Assembly (NCBI GenBank): GCA_944387405.1
Contig: CALXET010000001.1
Location: 320,969 to 384,968 of the forward strand
Length of the DNA: 64,000 bases
Origin: an uncultured Clostridia bacterium
GTDB lineage: Bacteria; Bacillota; Clostridia; TANB77; CAG-508
Direction: 5' to 3'
Shown here: one piece after another, positions 44,645-53,339 of the stretch
How the letters are laid out: every line of letters starts with the position of its first letter
Position numbering within the stretch: position 1 is the first letter of the stretch
The notes under the pieces: generated by a model
What the model was told of the DNA's origin: nothing
What the model saw: the letters and a program-made list of their open reading frames with translations, nothing else
Database searches by the model: none
Translations under genes and position numbers: made by a program

Positions 44645-46234
44645 ATGAATAAAAATACTGGATATGTTAGCTTTATACTTCATGCACATTTACCATTTAT
44701 TCACCATCCCGAAAGTGAAGATTATCTTGAAGAACAATGGTTGTATGAAGCAATATCAGAAACATATATACCACTATTGTTAAATTTTCAAAAATTAGAA
44801 GAAGAGAATGTTAAATTCAGATTAACAATGACACTAACTCCTCCTCTTCTTTATATGCTTGATAATAAATTATTACAAAAAAGATATATAAAATATTTAA
44901 AAAAACATATTGAACTTTGTGAAAAAGAAGTTAAAAGAACATCTTATGACGCAAGACTTAATGAACTTTCAAAATATTATTTAGCAAGATATACAAATGA
45001 CTTACATGTCTTTAAGGATATCTATAAATGTAATTTAATTTCTGGATTTAAACATTTTCAAGATGCTGGTTTTCTAGAAATAATTACTTGTGGTGCAACA
45101 CATGGATACTTTCCTATTTTATATGTTAATCCAAATACTGTAAGAGCTCAAATAGGAGTTGGTGTTCAAACTTATAGAAAATATTTTGGTAGAAATCCTC
45201 GTGGAATCTGGCTTCCTGAATGTGGATATGTCCCTGAAGCTGATAAATATTTAAAAGAATTTGGTATAGAATATGTAATTACTGAATCTCATGGAATATT
45301 ATATGCAGATCCAGCTCCTGTATATGGTACATTTGCTCCAATCATCTCTCCTACTGGAATATGTGCTTTTGGTAGAGATATTGAATCATCTAAACAAGTT
45401 TGGAGCTCTATTATAGGATATCCTGGAGATTATAATTATCGTGAATATTATAGAGATATAGGTTATGATGTAGATTATGATTATATTAAACCTTATATTG
45501 CAAAAAATGGTGTTAGAGTTCATACAGGAATTAAATATTATAGAATAACTTCTAAATTTGGCGAAAAAGATTATTATAATTTGCAATGGGCTAAAGATAC
45601 TGCAGAAAGACAAGCTGGTCACTTCTTTGATTGTAGAATAAAGCAAATTGGAGATTTAGCTAAAGTTATGGATATCCCCCCTATTGTGGTATGTCCTTAT
45701 GACGCAGAGCTTTATGGTCACTGGTGGTATGAAGGTCCATATTGGTTATATATTTTATTTAAAAAGATTTATTATGATGATTGTAACTTTTCTTTAATCA
45801 CTCCTAGTGATTATATAGATAGACACCCATATATCCAAGAATCTACTCCTTGTAGATCTAGTTGGGGTGCTAATGGTTATAGTGAAGTTTGGCTTAATCA
45901 ATCAAATGATTATGCACATCGTCATCTTCATAAAGCTGGTGATAGAATGGTTGAACTTGCAAACTTATACCCTAATGAAAAAGACGGACTAAGAAAAGAT
46001 GCATTAAACCAATGTGCAAGAGAATTATTACTTGCTCAAAGTAGTGATTGGTTATTTATAATTACAAATGGAACTATGGTTGATTATGCTAAGAAAAGAA
46101 TTAAAGAGCATATTGGTAGATTTACTAAGTTATACTACCAAATAAAAAATGATAAAATTGATAAAGATTTTGTAAAAGGAATATATGCTCAAGATTTAAT
46201 TTTTGATAATATTGATTATAATATCTACAGATAA
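44645..46234 (+). CDS. GH57 1,4-alpha-glucan branching enzyme-like protein, 529 aa
   Basis: The start H-A-H-L-P-F-I-H-H-P-E is the GH57 motif 1. Motif 3 is G-I-W-L-P-E-C-G-Y with the likely catalytic Glu. Motif 4 is P-Y-D-A-E-L-Y-G-H-W-W-Y-E-G with the likely Asp. The C-terminal DUF1957 helical domain is present. It would introduce alpha-1,6 branches in glycogen-like glucan made by the GT4 enzyme. Confidence 0.9.
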   Translation: MNKNTGYVSFILHAHLPFIHHPESEDYLEEQWLYEAISETYIPLLLNFQKLEEENVKFRLTMTLTPPLLYMLDNKLLQKRYIKYLKKHIELCEKEVKRTSYDARLNELSKYYLARYTNDLHVFKDIYKCNLISGFKHFQDAGFLEIITCGATHGYFPILYVNPNTVRAQIGVGVQTYRKYFGRNPRGIWLPECGYVPEADKYLKEFGIEYVITESHGILYADPAPVYGTFAPIISPTGICAFGRDIESSKQVWSSIIGYPGDYNYREYYRDIGYDVDYDYIKPYIAKNGVRVHTGIKYYRITSKFGEKDYYNLQWAKDTAERQAGHFFDCRIKQIGDLAKVMDIPPIVVCPYDAELYGHWWYEGPYWLYILFKKIYYDDCNFSLITPSDYIDRHPYIQESTPCRSSWGANGYSEVWLNQSNDYAHRHLHKAGDRMVELANLYPNEKDGLRKDALNQCARELLLAQSSDWLFIITNGTMVDYAKKRIKEHIGRFTKLYYQIKNDKIDKDFVKGIYAQDLIFDNIDYNIYR

Positions 46235-46297
46235 ATTTTACTTAAATTAATATGTTTTAAATAAAATTTATTGTAAACACATAAATGCTCACCTTAA

Positions 46298-46328
46298 GGA
46301 AGTAGATCTACTCTACTTTCTTTTTTTG
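46298..46328 (+). terminator. Terminator of the branching-enzyme gene
   Basis: GGAAGTAGA and TCTACTTTC arms pair with a short loop and are followed by a run of T. Confidence 0.7.
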
Positions 46329-46560
46329 ATTATTTTTTGTCTTGTTCTTTTATTTTAATTTTATTTTATTTTTATTTTCCTTATTTTCTTTTCTTATATT
46401 TAATTTTTATTATATTTTATTTTATTTCATTTTATTTTTATTTTATTTTTTCTAACCTATTCTAACTTTTAATATTCATAACGACTCTATTATTTAGTAT
46501 CAGAACAAACTAAAGAAGAATAAAATATATCATTATAGTAAATACTATATTATAATTTGG
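46329..46560 (+). other. T-rich gene-free stretch above ytxC
   Basis: About 130 bases are almost pure TTTTATT-type repeats on the coding strand, followed by a more mixed region that should hold the ytxC promoter. I see no gene. Confidence 0.6.
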
Positions 46561-46568
46561 AGGAAAAT

Positions 46569-47411
46569 ATGTCTTCTTTTTGTATAAAAACTAATAATGA
46601 TAAATTTATAGATTATTTCTTTAATAATATATCTAAAATAATTTCTGATGACATTTTTATTAAAAAAAAGAAATTTAAAATATATGATAATATTTTTATT
46701 CATTACAAAGGAAATAATATTAATACATTTTATGAAAAACTTTCTAATTATATTACTGAATCTATAATAAATACTTATGAAAATGAAATTTTAAATAAAT
46801 TATTAATGTCAAATTATTTTTATTTTTTAGATTATGAACAAATTGAAATTAAAAATATAATAGATGAATTAATATCTTCTGATGAACATAGCAGAAGGAA
46901 AGAATTAATTAATATCTCTTTAAAAGAATATTTTAAAGAAGGAAATAAAAAAATGATATTAGATGGATTTATAACATTTAGATTAAAAGATTATATAGAA
47001 GTATTAGACTATGTTGTAGATTTATCAGTAAATAATTATTTAATTAAAAGAGAATATTTTGAATTTATTAAACTATTAAAAAACTATTTAGAAAAACAAA
47101 AATCAACTTGTGATATTGTGCATCTTATATATTTAAATAATGAAAGTATATTATTAGATTCTAGCTTTAATATTATAAACACTTCTCTAGATACAAGTTT
47201 TTTAAATAAATATTCAAATATAGAATTTTCTTCTAATGATTATTCTTTAAACACTTTATTAAATATTGTTCCTAAAAAAATCTATATTCATTTGATAGAT
47301 AATGAAGATGAATTTATTCAAACATTGAAACTAATATTTGAAGATACAATTTATGTATGTACTGATTGCGAAATATGTAACTATTATAAAAATAAAGTAA
47401 TAAAAAAATAA
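46569..47411 (+). CDS. ytxC: Sporulation protein YtxC, 280 aa
   Basis: The ATG at 46569 follows GGAGG by five bases and is preferred to the in-frame TTG at 46557. The diagnostic segment L-D-G-F-I-T-F-R-L-K-D-Y lies near residue 140, followed by Y-L-I-K-R-E-Y-F-E-F-I-K-L-L-K. YtxC is a conserved sporulation-associated protein of unknown biochemical role. Length matches the family. Confidence 0.85.
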   Translation: MSSFCIKTNNDKFIDYFFNNISKIISDDIFIKKKKFKIYDNIFIHYKGNNINTFYEKLSNYITESIINTYENEILNKLLMSNYFYFLDYEQIEIKNIIDELISSDEHSRRKELINISLKEYFKEGNKKMILDGFITFRLKDYIEVLDYVVDLSVNNYLIKREYFEFIKLLKNYLEKQKSTCDIVHLIYLNNESILLDSSFNIINTSLDTSFLNKYSNIEFSSNDYSLNTLLNIVPKKIYIHLIDNEDEFIQTLKLIFEDTIYVCTDCEICNYYKNKVIKK

Positions 47412-47446
47412 GAACTAGGCTATATATTTTTTATCAAAAGCAAATC

Positions 47447-47475
47447 AAAAAACGCTCAAAAATCGAGCGTTTTTT
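47447..47475. terminator. Bidirectional terminator between ytxC and hepT
   Basis: AAAAAACGCTC (47447-47457) pairs with GAGCGTTTTTT (47465-47475), serving the convergent genes on both strands. Confidence 0.9.
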
Positions 47476-47499
47476 GAACGTTACTTTAATTTTATTTTT

Positions 47500-47808
47500 T
47501 TATTTATTATTATCTAATATTTTTTGTAAATTCAATTTTAATTGTACTATATCATTTGTAATTATATCCCATATCAGATTTAATTTTATTCCATCATAAT
47601 CATGAACAATTTTATTTCTTAAGTTCTTTATAATAATCCATTCTATATTAGTATATTTTTCCATTGTTTCCTTACTAATATTTTTAACTAATTCACCTAT
47701 TTGGCTAATCGCAAAAATCGTTGCATCTACTTTTTCCTCATTATTTGAAAATGTTTCGAAATTACATTCTTTTGTATATCTTAAAGCTTTATCTATGTAC
47801 TCTATCAT
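47500..47808 (-). CDS. hepT: HepT-like HEPN toxin, 102 aa
   Basis: The HEPN RNase motif R-x4-H-x-Y is present as Arg64, His69 and Tyr71 (L-R-N-K-I-V-H-D-Y). The partner gene upstream encodes a minimal nucleotidyltransferase. In such modules the transferase AMPylates the tyrosine and blocks RNase activity. The gap between the genes is 21 bases, so they form one operon. Confidence 0.88.
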   Translation of the reverse strand: MIEYIDKALRYTKECNFETFSNNEEKVDATIFAISQIGELVKNISKETMEKYTNIEWIIIKNLRNKIVHDYDGIKLNLIWDIITNDIVQLKLNLQKILDNNK

Positions 47809-47829
47809 ATTTTTATGGACATATATTCT

Positions 47830-48138
47830 TTATTTTTCATATACTATAACTCCTGTTTCTTTTATTTCTTTATCTATTGGTGAACCCTCGATTATTTCAT
47901 ATTTTTCGAATCCATCAATATTCTTTTTTAGTTTTTCCTCTATTTCGCATATTAATTTTATTAAAGCAAACCCTTTTAATTCTGAATTAGTATCTATTAT
48001 TAAATCCACATCACTTTCTTTTGTTGCTTCATGTTTTGCGTAAGAACCAAAAAGAATAACACGATATACAGGTTTATCTTTTAATAAATCTTTCAGTATC
48101 TTCTTTATTTCATTAATTGTATATATTTTTTCACTCAT
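47830..48138 (-). CDS. mntA: MntA-like nucleotidyltransferase antitoxin, 102 aa
   Basis: The core G-S-x10-D-x-D is complete at residues 31-45 (Gly31, Ser32, Asp43, Asp45). The small size matches the MNT antitoxins paired with HEPN toxins. It would transfer AMP to the neighbouring HepT-like protein. Confidence 0.88.
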   Translation of the reverse strand: MSEKIYTINEIKKILKDLLKDKPVYRVILFGSYAKHEATKESDVDLIIDTNSELKGFALIKLICEIEEKLKKNIDGFEKYEIIEGSPIDKEIKETGVIVYEK

Positions 48139-48271
48139 AATATCACTCCTTATTCTATGGTATTAATATAGCATAAATATTAATATTTATCAATTACAAA
48201 TTTATTATCATCTTTTATATTGCTTTATTTTAACTTATATTGATATAATATTTGAAGAAGGAGTAAATATT

Positions 48272-48968
48272 ATGTCAGCATTTTTATTAAAAATTATAGC
48301 ATGTATCTCTATGTTTATAGATCATACAAGATTTGTTTTTGGAACTAATAATGTAAATAATTTTCTTCGGAAGAATTGCTTTTCCAATATATGCTTTTTT
48401 TATTTCTGAAGGTTATATTCATACACGAAATTTTGCTAAATACTTAGGAAGGCTTTTAATTTTTGCAGTAATATCTCAGATTCCTGCATATTTATTATTA
48501 GAACCATATCTAAATGGAGAGCCATATTTAAATATATTTTTTACTTTAGCGTTTGGATTGCTTGCAATCAGATTTTATGATAAATCAAAAAGTAAACCTA
48601 TTGGACTTTTTTTAGTTCTCCTAACTTCTTTTGCAGGAGAACTATTACATGTAGATTATGGTATGCTTGGAGTATTATTAATTGCTATATTTTACATTTT
48701 AAGAGCTCATAAAATGATTATGATGCTTGTTGCTTCTTTAATTTTAGTTATAAGTAGATTAACAATAGTTCCAGCATTTGAACCATTTTATTATCCTTTA
48801 ATAGTAGAACAATTAGCACTTTCAATCTTTGCTGTTGGTTCATTATTATTAATTGCTGCATATAACGGAAAACTTGGTAAATCTAATAAATACATAAAAA
48901 TGGGATTTTATGCATTCTACCCCGTTCATTTAACATTATTCTGTATTATTAGATCTTTAATTGGATAA
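48272..48968 (+). CDS. TraX-like membrane protein read through a CGG +1 frameshift, 231 aa
   Basis: The ATG at 48272 has an AAGGAG ribosome site and begins M-S-A-F-L-L-K-I-I-A-C-I-S-M-F-I-D-H, the usual TraX start with its membrane His. Codon 33 is CGG (48368-48370), and that frame loses the pattern. A +1 shift (CTT-[C]-GGA-AGA) gives F-L-G-R-I-A-F-P-I-Y-A-F-F-I-S-E-G, matching the conserved G-R-x-A-F-P-x-F-A-F core. Several membrane helices follow to a normal 231-residue end. TraX relates to acetylation of F-pilin in plasmids; chromosomal members are membrane proteins of uncertain, probably acyltransferase-like, function. Confidence 0.85.
48368..48370 (+). other. CGG +1 frameshift site in the TraX-like gene
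   Basis: CTT CGG AAG in the first frame becomes CTT-C-GGA-AGA-ATT-GCT. This restores the L-G-R-I-A-F-P core. Confidence 0.88.
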
Positions 48969-49095
48969 TTATAAAAGATAAATAAAATATAAAAACAATT
49001 AGATATATAAAATTAATCTAGATTAAATTAGAATAGGTTAAAATAGAATAGAATTAAAATTAAAATAAAATTAGAATAAAAAAAATAATAATACC

Positions 49096-49132
49096 AAAAA
49101 AGAAGAAATAAAATTTTTATTTCTTCTTTTCT
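49096..49132 (-). terminator. Terminator of the radical SAM operon
   Basis: AAAAGAAGAAATAAAA and TTTTATTTCTTCTTTT arms pair with almost no loop. T-rich bases follow on the minus strand. Confidence 0.7.
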
Positions 49133-50025
49133 TCTACTTCAAATCTTTTAATAAATCCACAAGTTTTGCAAAGATTCTCTCGTAGTTCACACTTCTTAAA
49201 TCCATCAACTAAATTTATAGATCTTTTTGAATTAATTACTTCTTCTAAAGAATCTATTTCAAAAATATTTCCTAAAGGAATATCGCCATTTGAATCTAAA
49301 CAACATGGCACTATCGTGCCGTCAGAAAGAATGCCAAGTTGATTTCTTAAGCCATAACATTTTCCTTTTTCATTTATTATCTTTCCATTTATATCTGGCC
49401 ATACAAATCTATAATCTTGATTTAAAAAAACATTACTTTCAAGTTCTATAAATTTTTCTTTTCTTGCCCTTTTTTCTATCTTCTTTATTTTATAAAACTT
49501 TTCTATTTCATTTAATATCTTTTTATTAATTTTATTATTTTCTAAAGAATTTAGATTCCATAACCTATATGATATTATTATGTCTGAAGATTCTCTTATA
49601 TTTTCTACGCTATCAAATATATACTTTAAATATTTTTCTTCATCTATATTTTCATTTTGCTCTACTGAATGAAGTGAAATATTAAGTTGTCTTAATGAAT
49701 TTGATTTTTTAAATACATCTATCCACTTTTCTATTAAAAGTCCATTAGTTGTAATATTTACTTTTAAATGATACTTTTCACATATATTTAAAAATTTATC
49801 TAAATTTTGATTTAATAAAGGTTCTCCTTTGATATGAAAACATACTAAATCTGTATAATTACATACTTTTTCTATTATATTTTCAAATTCTTCTACACTT
49901 ATAAATCTCTTCTCTTTTTTAGGTTCAGGACAAAAAGAACATCTTAAGTTACATACATTTGTAATCTCAATATAGACCTTTAAAAACTTTTGCCTTCTTT
50001 TCACTTTATTTTCGCTATTTTGCAT
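49117..50025 (-). CDS. Radical SAM/SPASM-type protein, 302 aa
   Basis: The radical SAM motif C-x3-C-x2-C is at Cys25, Cys29 and Cys32. A C-terminal set (C-C-L-D near 241, then C-E-L-R-E-N-L-C-K-T-C) resembles a SPASM or twitch auxiliary cluster. Such enzymes often modify peptides or metabolites by radical chemistry. It is the last gene of a four-gene operon with HAD, Nudix and phosphatase products, and it starts only two bases after the HAD stop. The substrate is unknown. Confidence 0.85.
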   Translation of the reverse strand: MQNSENKVKRRQKFLKVYIEITNVCNLRCSFCPEPKKEKRFISVEEFENIIEKVCNYTDLVCFHIKGEPLLNQNLDKFLNICEKYHLKVNITTNGLLIEKWIDVFKKSNSLRQLNISLHSVEQNENIDEEKYLKYIFDSVENIRESSDIIISYRLWNLNSLENNKINKKILNEIEKFYKIKKIEKRARKEKFIELESNVFLNQDYRFVWPDINGKIINEKGKCYGLRNQLGILSDGTIVPCCLDSNGDIPLGNIFEIDSLEEVINSKRSINLVDGFKKCELRENLCKTCGFIKRFEVEEKKK

Positions 50026-50027
50026 AT

Positions 50028-50567
50028 TTATCTATTCTCCTGATATGAATTACTTCTTTTTATTTCTTTTTGCTCTTTTAAGATTCTTACAGCTTCCTTA
50101 TACTTTTCTTCTGTAAATCCTTCAGCTGTATCACATAATACTAAATAAGCTTTTAAGTCATCACTTATCTCATCTTCGCAATCATCTAATATTATAAACT
50201 TTTCTATTTCTGGATGCTTTTCTAAAAAAATCTTTATCTCCATATCTTTACTAAAATCTGTAGCAGGAGTATGTCCATAAATATATGTATGATCATCTAG
50301 TCCACTATCATACAATATTCTTCTATAATTTCTTATAGTATATTCACCATTTTCGTCTTTTTTAAAAGTATACCTCCAACTACCTTTACTAGAAACAACT
50401 ACAGATAAATCTTGTTCTCTGCATAATTTATTTAATAAGCATATTGCATTATAATTATTTACTCTTCCATCTGATGGATAATTAAAAGAATCTCTATAAC
50501 TTCCATTTACATCATATCCTGTAGGTGTATTAATTACTCCATCAAAATCTAAAAATACTACATTCAT
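50028..50567 (-). CDS. HAD-like phosphatase (RNA-repair-type HAD), 179 aa
   Basis: The HAD motif I F-L-D-F-D-G-V-I-N-T is at the start (Asp7, Asp9), V-V-V-S-S-K-G-S-W-R forms motif II, and I-L-D-D-C-E-D-E is motif IV. The pattern matches the HAD domain seen alone and in multi-domain RNA repair proteins. The exact substrate is unclear. It lies in a compact operon. Confidence 0.8.
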   Translation of the reverse strand: MNVVFLDFDGVINTPTGYDVNGSYRDSFNYPSDGRVNNYNAICLLNKLCREQDLSVVVSSKGSWRYTFKKDENGEYTIRNYRRILYDSGLDDHTYIYGHTPATDFSKDMEIKIFLEKHPEIEKFIILDDCEDEISDDLKAYLVLCDTAEGFTEEKYKEAVRILKEQKEIKRSNSYQENR

Positions 50568-50628
50568 ATTTCTTCCTCTTTTTACATCTTAATTATTATA
50601 AAATCTACATATTATAGATAATTAATAA

Positions 50629-51078
50629 CTACTCTATCTCTTCATTATAAAATTTATTATTTACATAGCAATCTAAAATCTTTCTACTTGGAAAACATAA
50701 ATTTTTAGGCAAGTTATCTAAACTAAACCAATCCCATCTTACAAGTTCATTTGTTGGTTTTATTTTTATTTTGCCTGAATATTCATCTGCAATTAAACCA
50801 ATAGTTGCATAATGTGCATATTCATTAATATCATTTTGAAGACTTATTACTCTTATTTTAAAAACATCTAAATTAGTCTCATCTTTTACTTTTCTAATTC
50901 CTGCTTGTTCAAAAGTCTCTTTATATCTTACTTTTCCACTTGGAAGTGTATATGTACCTTCAAGTCTCATATCACTATCTGCTATGTCTTTATCTGAATT
51001 TCTAAGTCCAAGTAATACTTCTTTTTTATCATTTAATAAAATTACTCCTACACCTATTCCCATTTTAACATCTTGCAT
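50629..51078 (-). CDS. Nudix hydrolase, 149 aa
   Basis: A diverged Nudix box starts at G-K-V-R-Y-K-E-T-F-E-Q-A-G-I-R-K-V-K-D-E-T-N-L-D: the first and second E of the R-E-x-x-E-E core are changed (R-K-V-K-D-E). The start V-G-V-I-L-L-N-D-K-K-E-V-L-L-G matches MutT-like proteins. Catalytic activity may be altered. One base separates it from the phosphatase gene upstream. Confidence 0.8.
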   Translation of the reverse strand: MQDVKMGIGVGVILLNDKKEVLLGLRNSDKDIADSDMRLEGTYTLPSGKVRYKETFEQAGIRKVKDETNLDVFKIRVISLQNDINEYAHYATIGLIADEYSGKIKIKPTNELVRWDWFSLDNLPKNLCFPSRKILDCYVNNKFYNEEIE

Positions 51079-51079
51079 T

Positions 51080-51631
51080 TTAACCTCTCCTTATTTCATA
51101 TTTTAATACTTCACAATTATTCGGTTCTAAATTAGAAAGACAAGTAGTATCTTTTGGAAGTCCGTTAAAATAACATTTTACAGCTCTTCCAAGTCCACCG
51201 TGTGCTACTATTAATATATTTTTTGGATAATAAGTATTAATTACTCTTTCAAGAGAATTTTTTGCTCTTGCTAAAAGCTCACTCATCTTTTCTCCATTTT
51301 CCCCTAAATCTATATCTTTCTTATAATCCCATATATCATCATATGGTGTTTTATCACTAAACTCACCTTCATATTCACCAAAAGATCTTTCTATAAAACC
51401 TTCATCTTTTATTATCTTTATGTTTCTACCCTCATTTATTATGTTTGCAGTCTCTACTGTCCTTTTAAGTGGAGAGCATATTATTAAATCTATCTTCTCA
51501 TTTTTTAATAAATCTCTTGTCTTTTTTGCTTGCTCAATTCCTACTTCATTTAATGGATTATCTGTTCTTCCTTGTAACCTTTTTACTTTATTCCAATCTG
51601 TTTGTCCATGTCTTACATAATATATGTTCAT
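51080..51631 (-). CDS. Histidine phosphatase (phosphoglycerate-mutase-like), 183 aa
   Basis: The catalytic R-H-G is at residues 7-9 (Y-V-R-H-G-Q-T-D-W-N). The second His is in V-A-H-G-G-L-G-R, and E83 lies in the usual F-G-E-Y-E-G stretch. It is the first gene of the operon. Substrates of this superfamily range from sugar phosphates to nucleotides. Confidence 0.88.
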   Translation of the reverse strand: MNIYYVRHGQTDWNKVKRLQGRTDNPLNEVGIEQAKKTRDLLKNEKIDLIICSPLKRTVETANIINEGRNIKIIKDEGFIERSFGEYEGEFSDKTPYDDIWDYKKDIDLGENGEKMSELLARAKNSLERVINTYYPKNILIVAHGGLGRAVKCYFNGLPKDTTCLSNLEPNNCEVLKYEIRRG

Positions 51632-51699
51632 TGTTTCCTCCTACGTTTATTTTATCTTTTTGTATTTTATCATAAATACTTATAAGTAACAAACAAATT

Positions 51700-51811
51700 T
51701 AAAGAATAAAAATGAATAAAAATGAATAAAAATAAAAAAAGTTAAAAAGTTAAAAAATTAAAAATTATATAAAACTAAAAATATAAAAATAAGCAAGGAA
51801 TTCCTTGCTTT
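51700..51811. other. A-rich low-complexity stretch and hairpin between operons
   Basis: Runs such as GAATAAAAAT repeat several times. The hairpin AAGCAAGGAA/TTCCTTGCTT at 51791-51810 is self-complementary and likely ends the AbiE transcript. I see no gene between 51632 and 51900. Confidence 0.6.
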
Positions 51812-51830
51812 CATAATAAATCTATTATTT

Positions 51831-51885
51831 TTTACAATTGTGCTACAAAATCTCAAAAATGTAGCACAGTTGTAAATATGTTTTA
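51831..51885. repeat. Right-hand copy of the AbiE flanking repeat
   Basis: TTTACAATTGTG, then arms CTACA/TGTAG and GTTGTAAATATGTTT, match 53340-53394 in order with small differences. The two copies bracket the AbiE toxin-antitoxin pair. Confidence 0.75.
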
Positions 51886-51900
51886 TAATACCTAGTTATT

Positions 51901-52734
51901 CTATTTTTGAGTAATTAATTTGCTTATCTTTTTAATTGTCTCAATTATGTCTTCAAACTTTATATCTTTAGTATATTTATGCTTTTGAGAATATGTCTTC
52001 CATAAATCTTGTAAAAGATCACTTTCTTGAATAACACTAATATTAGAATTAATTAATTTAATATCTGTATTTCTTTTTTCAAAAGTCTTTTCTATAGCAA
52101 GTCTTAAATCATCTTTTGAAAAAGTCTTATATTTTATTAAATAGTATAAATCATAAAAATCTTTCATTCTACTATTTAATACATTTCTTGAAATTATTGT
52201 TTGAAATTTTTCTGCAATAATACTTTCTATATTATATGTCATTATCTTCAATGCTTTGTCTTCAAACATCATCTTATAATTATACTCTATTTCACCTGGT
52301 GTAATCACATCTCCTGTTGCTATATCTATACTTAAATTAACTTTAATATTATCAAACTTGGCTAATATATTATATTTTAAACCTCCGTATTCATCATCCT
52401 CCCTTATAGGTTTAGAATTTTTTATCTCAAAAGTCACTCCATCTTTTACATCTGTATCTAAAATATTTTTTAAAACTTTATATAATTGTTCTTCCGTTAA
52501 GTTTATACCTTTTAAACAAGTATCCATATCCATTGTAGTTCTAGTATCAATGCCCATTATAGAAGATAATAATACTCCTCCTTTTAATATAAAATTATTT
52601 TTATATTCAGAAATAGATAGTCTTTCTAATATCCTCTCAAACATGTAATTCTGTAGTACTTCGTTTACTGTAATATTATTTTGTTCAGCTTTATTTTTTA
52701 ATTTGTCAATTAAGCTCTTTGCATTTTTAATCAT
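51901..52734 (-). CDS. abiEii: AbiEii-type nucleotidyltransferase toxin, 277 aa
   Basis: F-I-L-K-G-G-V-L-L-S near residue 46 and T-T-M-D-M-D-T-C (about 66-73) give the G-G-x2-L and D-x-D pattern of the DNA polymerase-beta-like fold. K-I-M-T-Y-N-I-E-S-I-I-A-E-K and M-K-D-F-Y-D-L-Y-Y-L follow, as in AbiEii/AbiGii toxins. These cause phage abortive infection in a type IV module. Its ATG overlaps the antitoxin stop. Confidence 0.92.
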   Translation of the reverse strand: MIKNAKSLIDKLKNKAEQNNITVNEVLQNYMFERILERLSISEYKNNFILKGGVLLSSIMGIDTRTTMDMDTCLKGINLTEEQLYKVLKNILDTDVKDGVTFEIKNSKPIREDDEYGGLKYNILAKFDNIKVNLSIDIATGDVITPGEIEYNYKMMFEDKALKIMTYNIESIIAEKFQTIISRNVLNSRMKDFYDLYYLIKYKTFSKDDLRLAIEKTFEKRNTDIKLINSNISVIQESDLLQDLWKTYSQKHKYTKDIKFEDIIETIKKISKLITQK

Positions 52735-53315
52735 ATAATTGCCTCCATGTGATTTCTAACTTTGTCATATATTTTCATTTTTTTTGCATATTCAAACATT
52801 AGATTTGAATTAAACTCTTTGCTTTTAATGCATTTTCTAATAACTTTATTTCTTGTTTCAATATCTAAACTATTTTTATCTTTTATAATATCACATATTG
52901 TTCTTTCTAAATTATATGTTTTAATATCCATCCCTTGTGGTGATTTTCTTTCTACAACCCCTAAATCAAATATTTCTTTGCTAACTTTATAAATATTTAC
53001 TAAGTCTTTAAATCTATGTGGATTATATTCTCTGCATATTGTTACATCCATATTTATAGGAGTTCTTTCAGTCATATTATTAAAATATAATGCTGTATTG
53101 TGTGAAAAAATAGTTTTAGGATATTTAAATTGAAATAAATAATATTCATCATATATAAATTCTTTTGTTACATATATTCCCCTATCTATTTTTTCAATAA
53201 GTCCATCTTTTTCCATATTATACAAATAAACTCTTGATATTCCTGCTTTCTCTAACTTTGATGGTGTTATAATATTATTATTATTTTTCATTATTTCTAA
53301 TATCTTATCTTCCAT
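52731..53315 (-). CDS. abiEi: AbiEi-type antitoxin and repressor, 194 aa
   Basis: I start it at 53315 (M-E-D-K-I-L-E), after GAGAGGG; the longer reading starts inside the operator repeats. The N-terminal winged helix (I-I-T-P-S-K-L-E-K-A-G-I-S-R-V-Y-L-Y) would bind the palindromes upstream. A C-terminal antitoxin domain follows. AbiEi proteins bind operator repeats cooperatively and counter the toxin without direct contact. Confidence 0.9.
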   Translation of the reverse strand: MEDKILEIMKNNNNIITPSKLEKAGISRVYLYNMEKDGLIEKIDRGIYVTKEFIYDEYYLFQFKYPKTIFSHNTALYFNNMTERTPINMDVTICREYNPHRFKDLVNIYKVSKEIFDLGVVERKSPQGMDIKTYNLERTICDIIKDKNSLDIETRNKVIRKCIKSKEFNSNLMFEYAKKMKIYDKVRNHMEAII

Positions 53316-53339
53316 ATAAATCCCTCTCTTCACAATTGT

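Noticed and set aside
5605..48968. CGG sites as sequencing or assembly errors
   Set aside because: Six independent insertions would all have to be a C directly before GGA or GGT in frame, in five genes spread over 43 kb, with no error of any other kind in conserved resident genes apart from dinD.
5605..48968. CGG reassigned to another amino acid
   Set aside because: Reassignment would keep the frame. At all six sites the downstream protein is in the +1 frame.
51700..51790. Repeated AATAAAAATG-like units as a CRISPR array
   Set aside because: The units are short, irregular and contiguous, with no spacers and no cas genes in the window.
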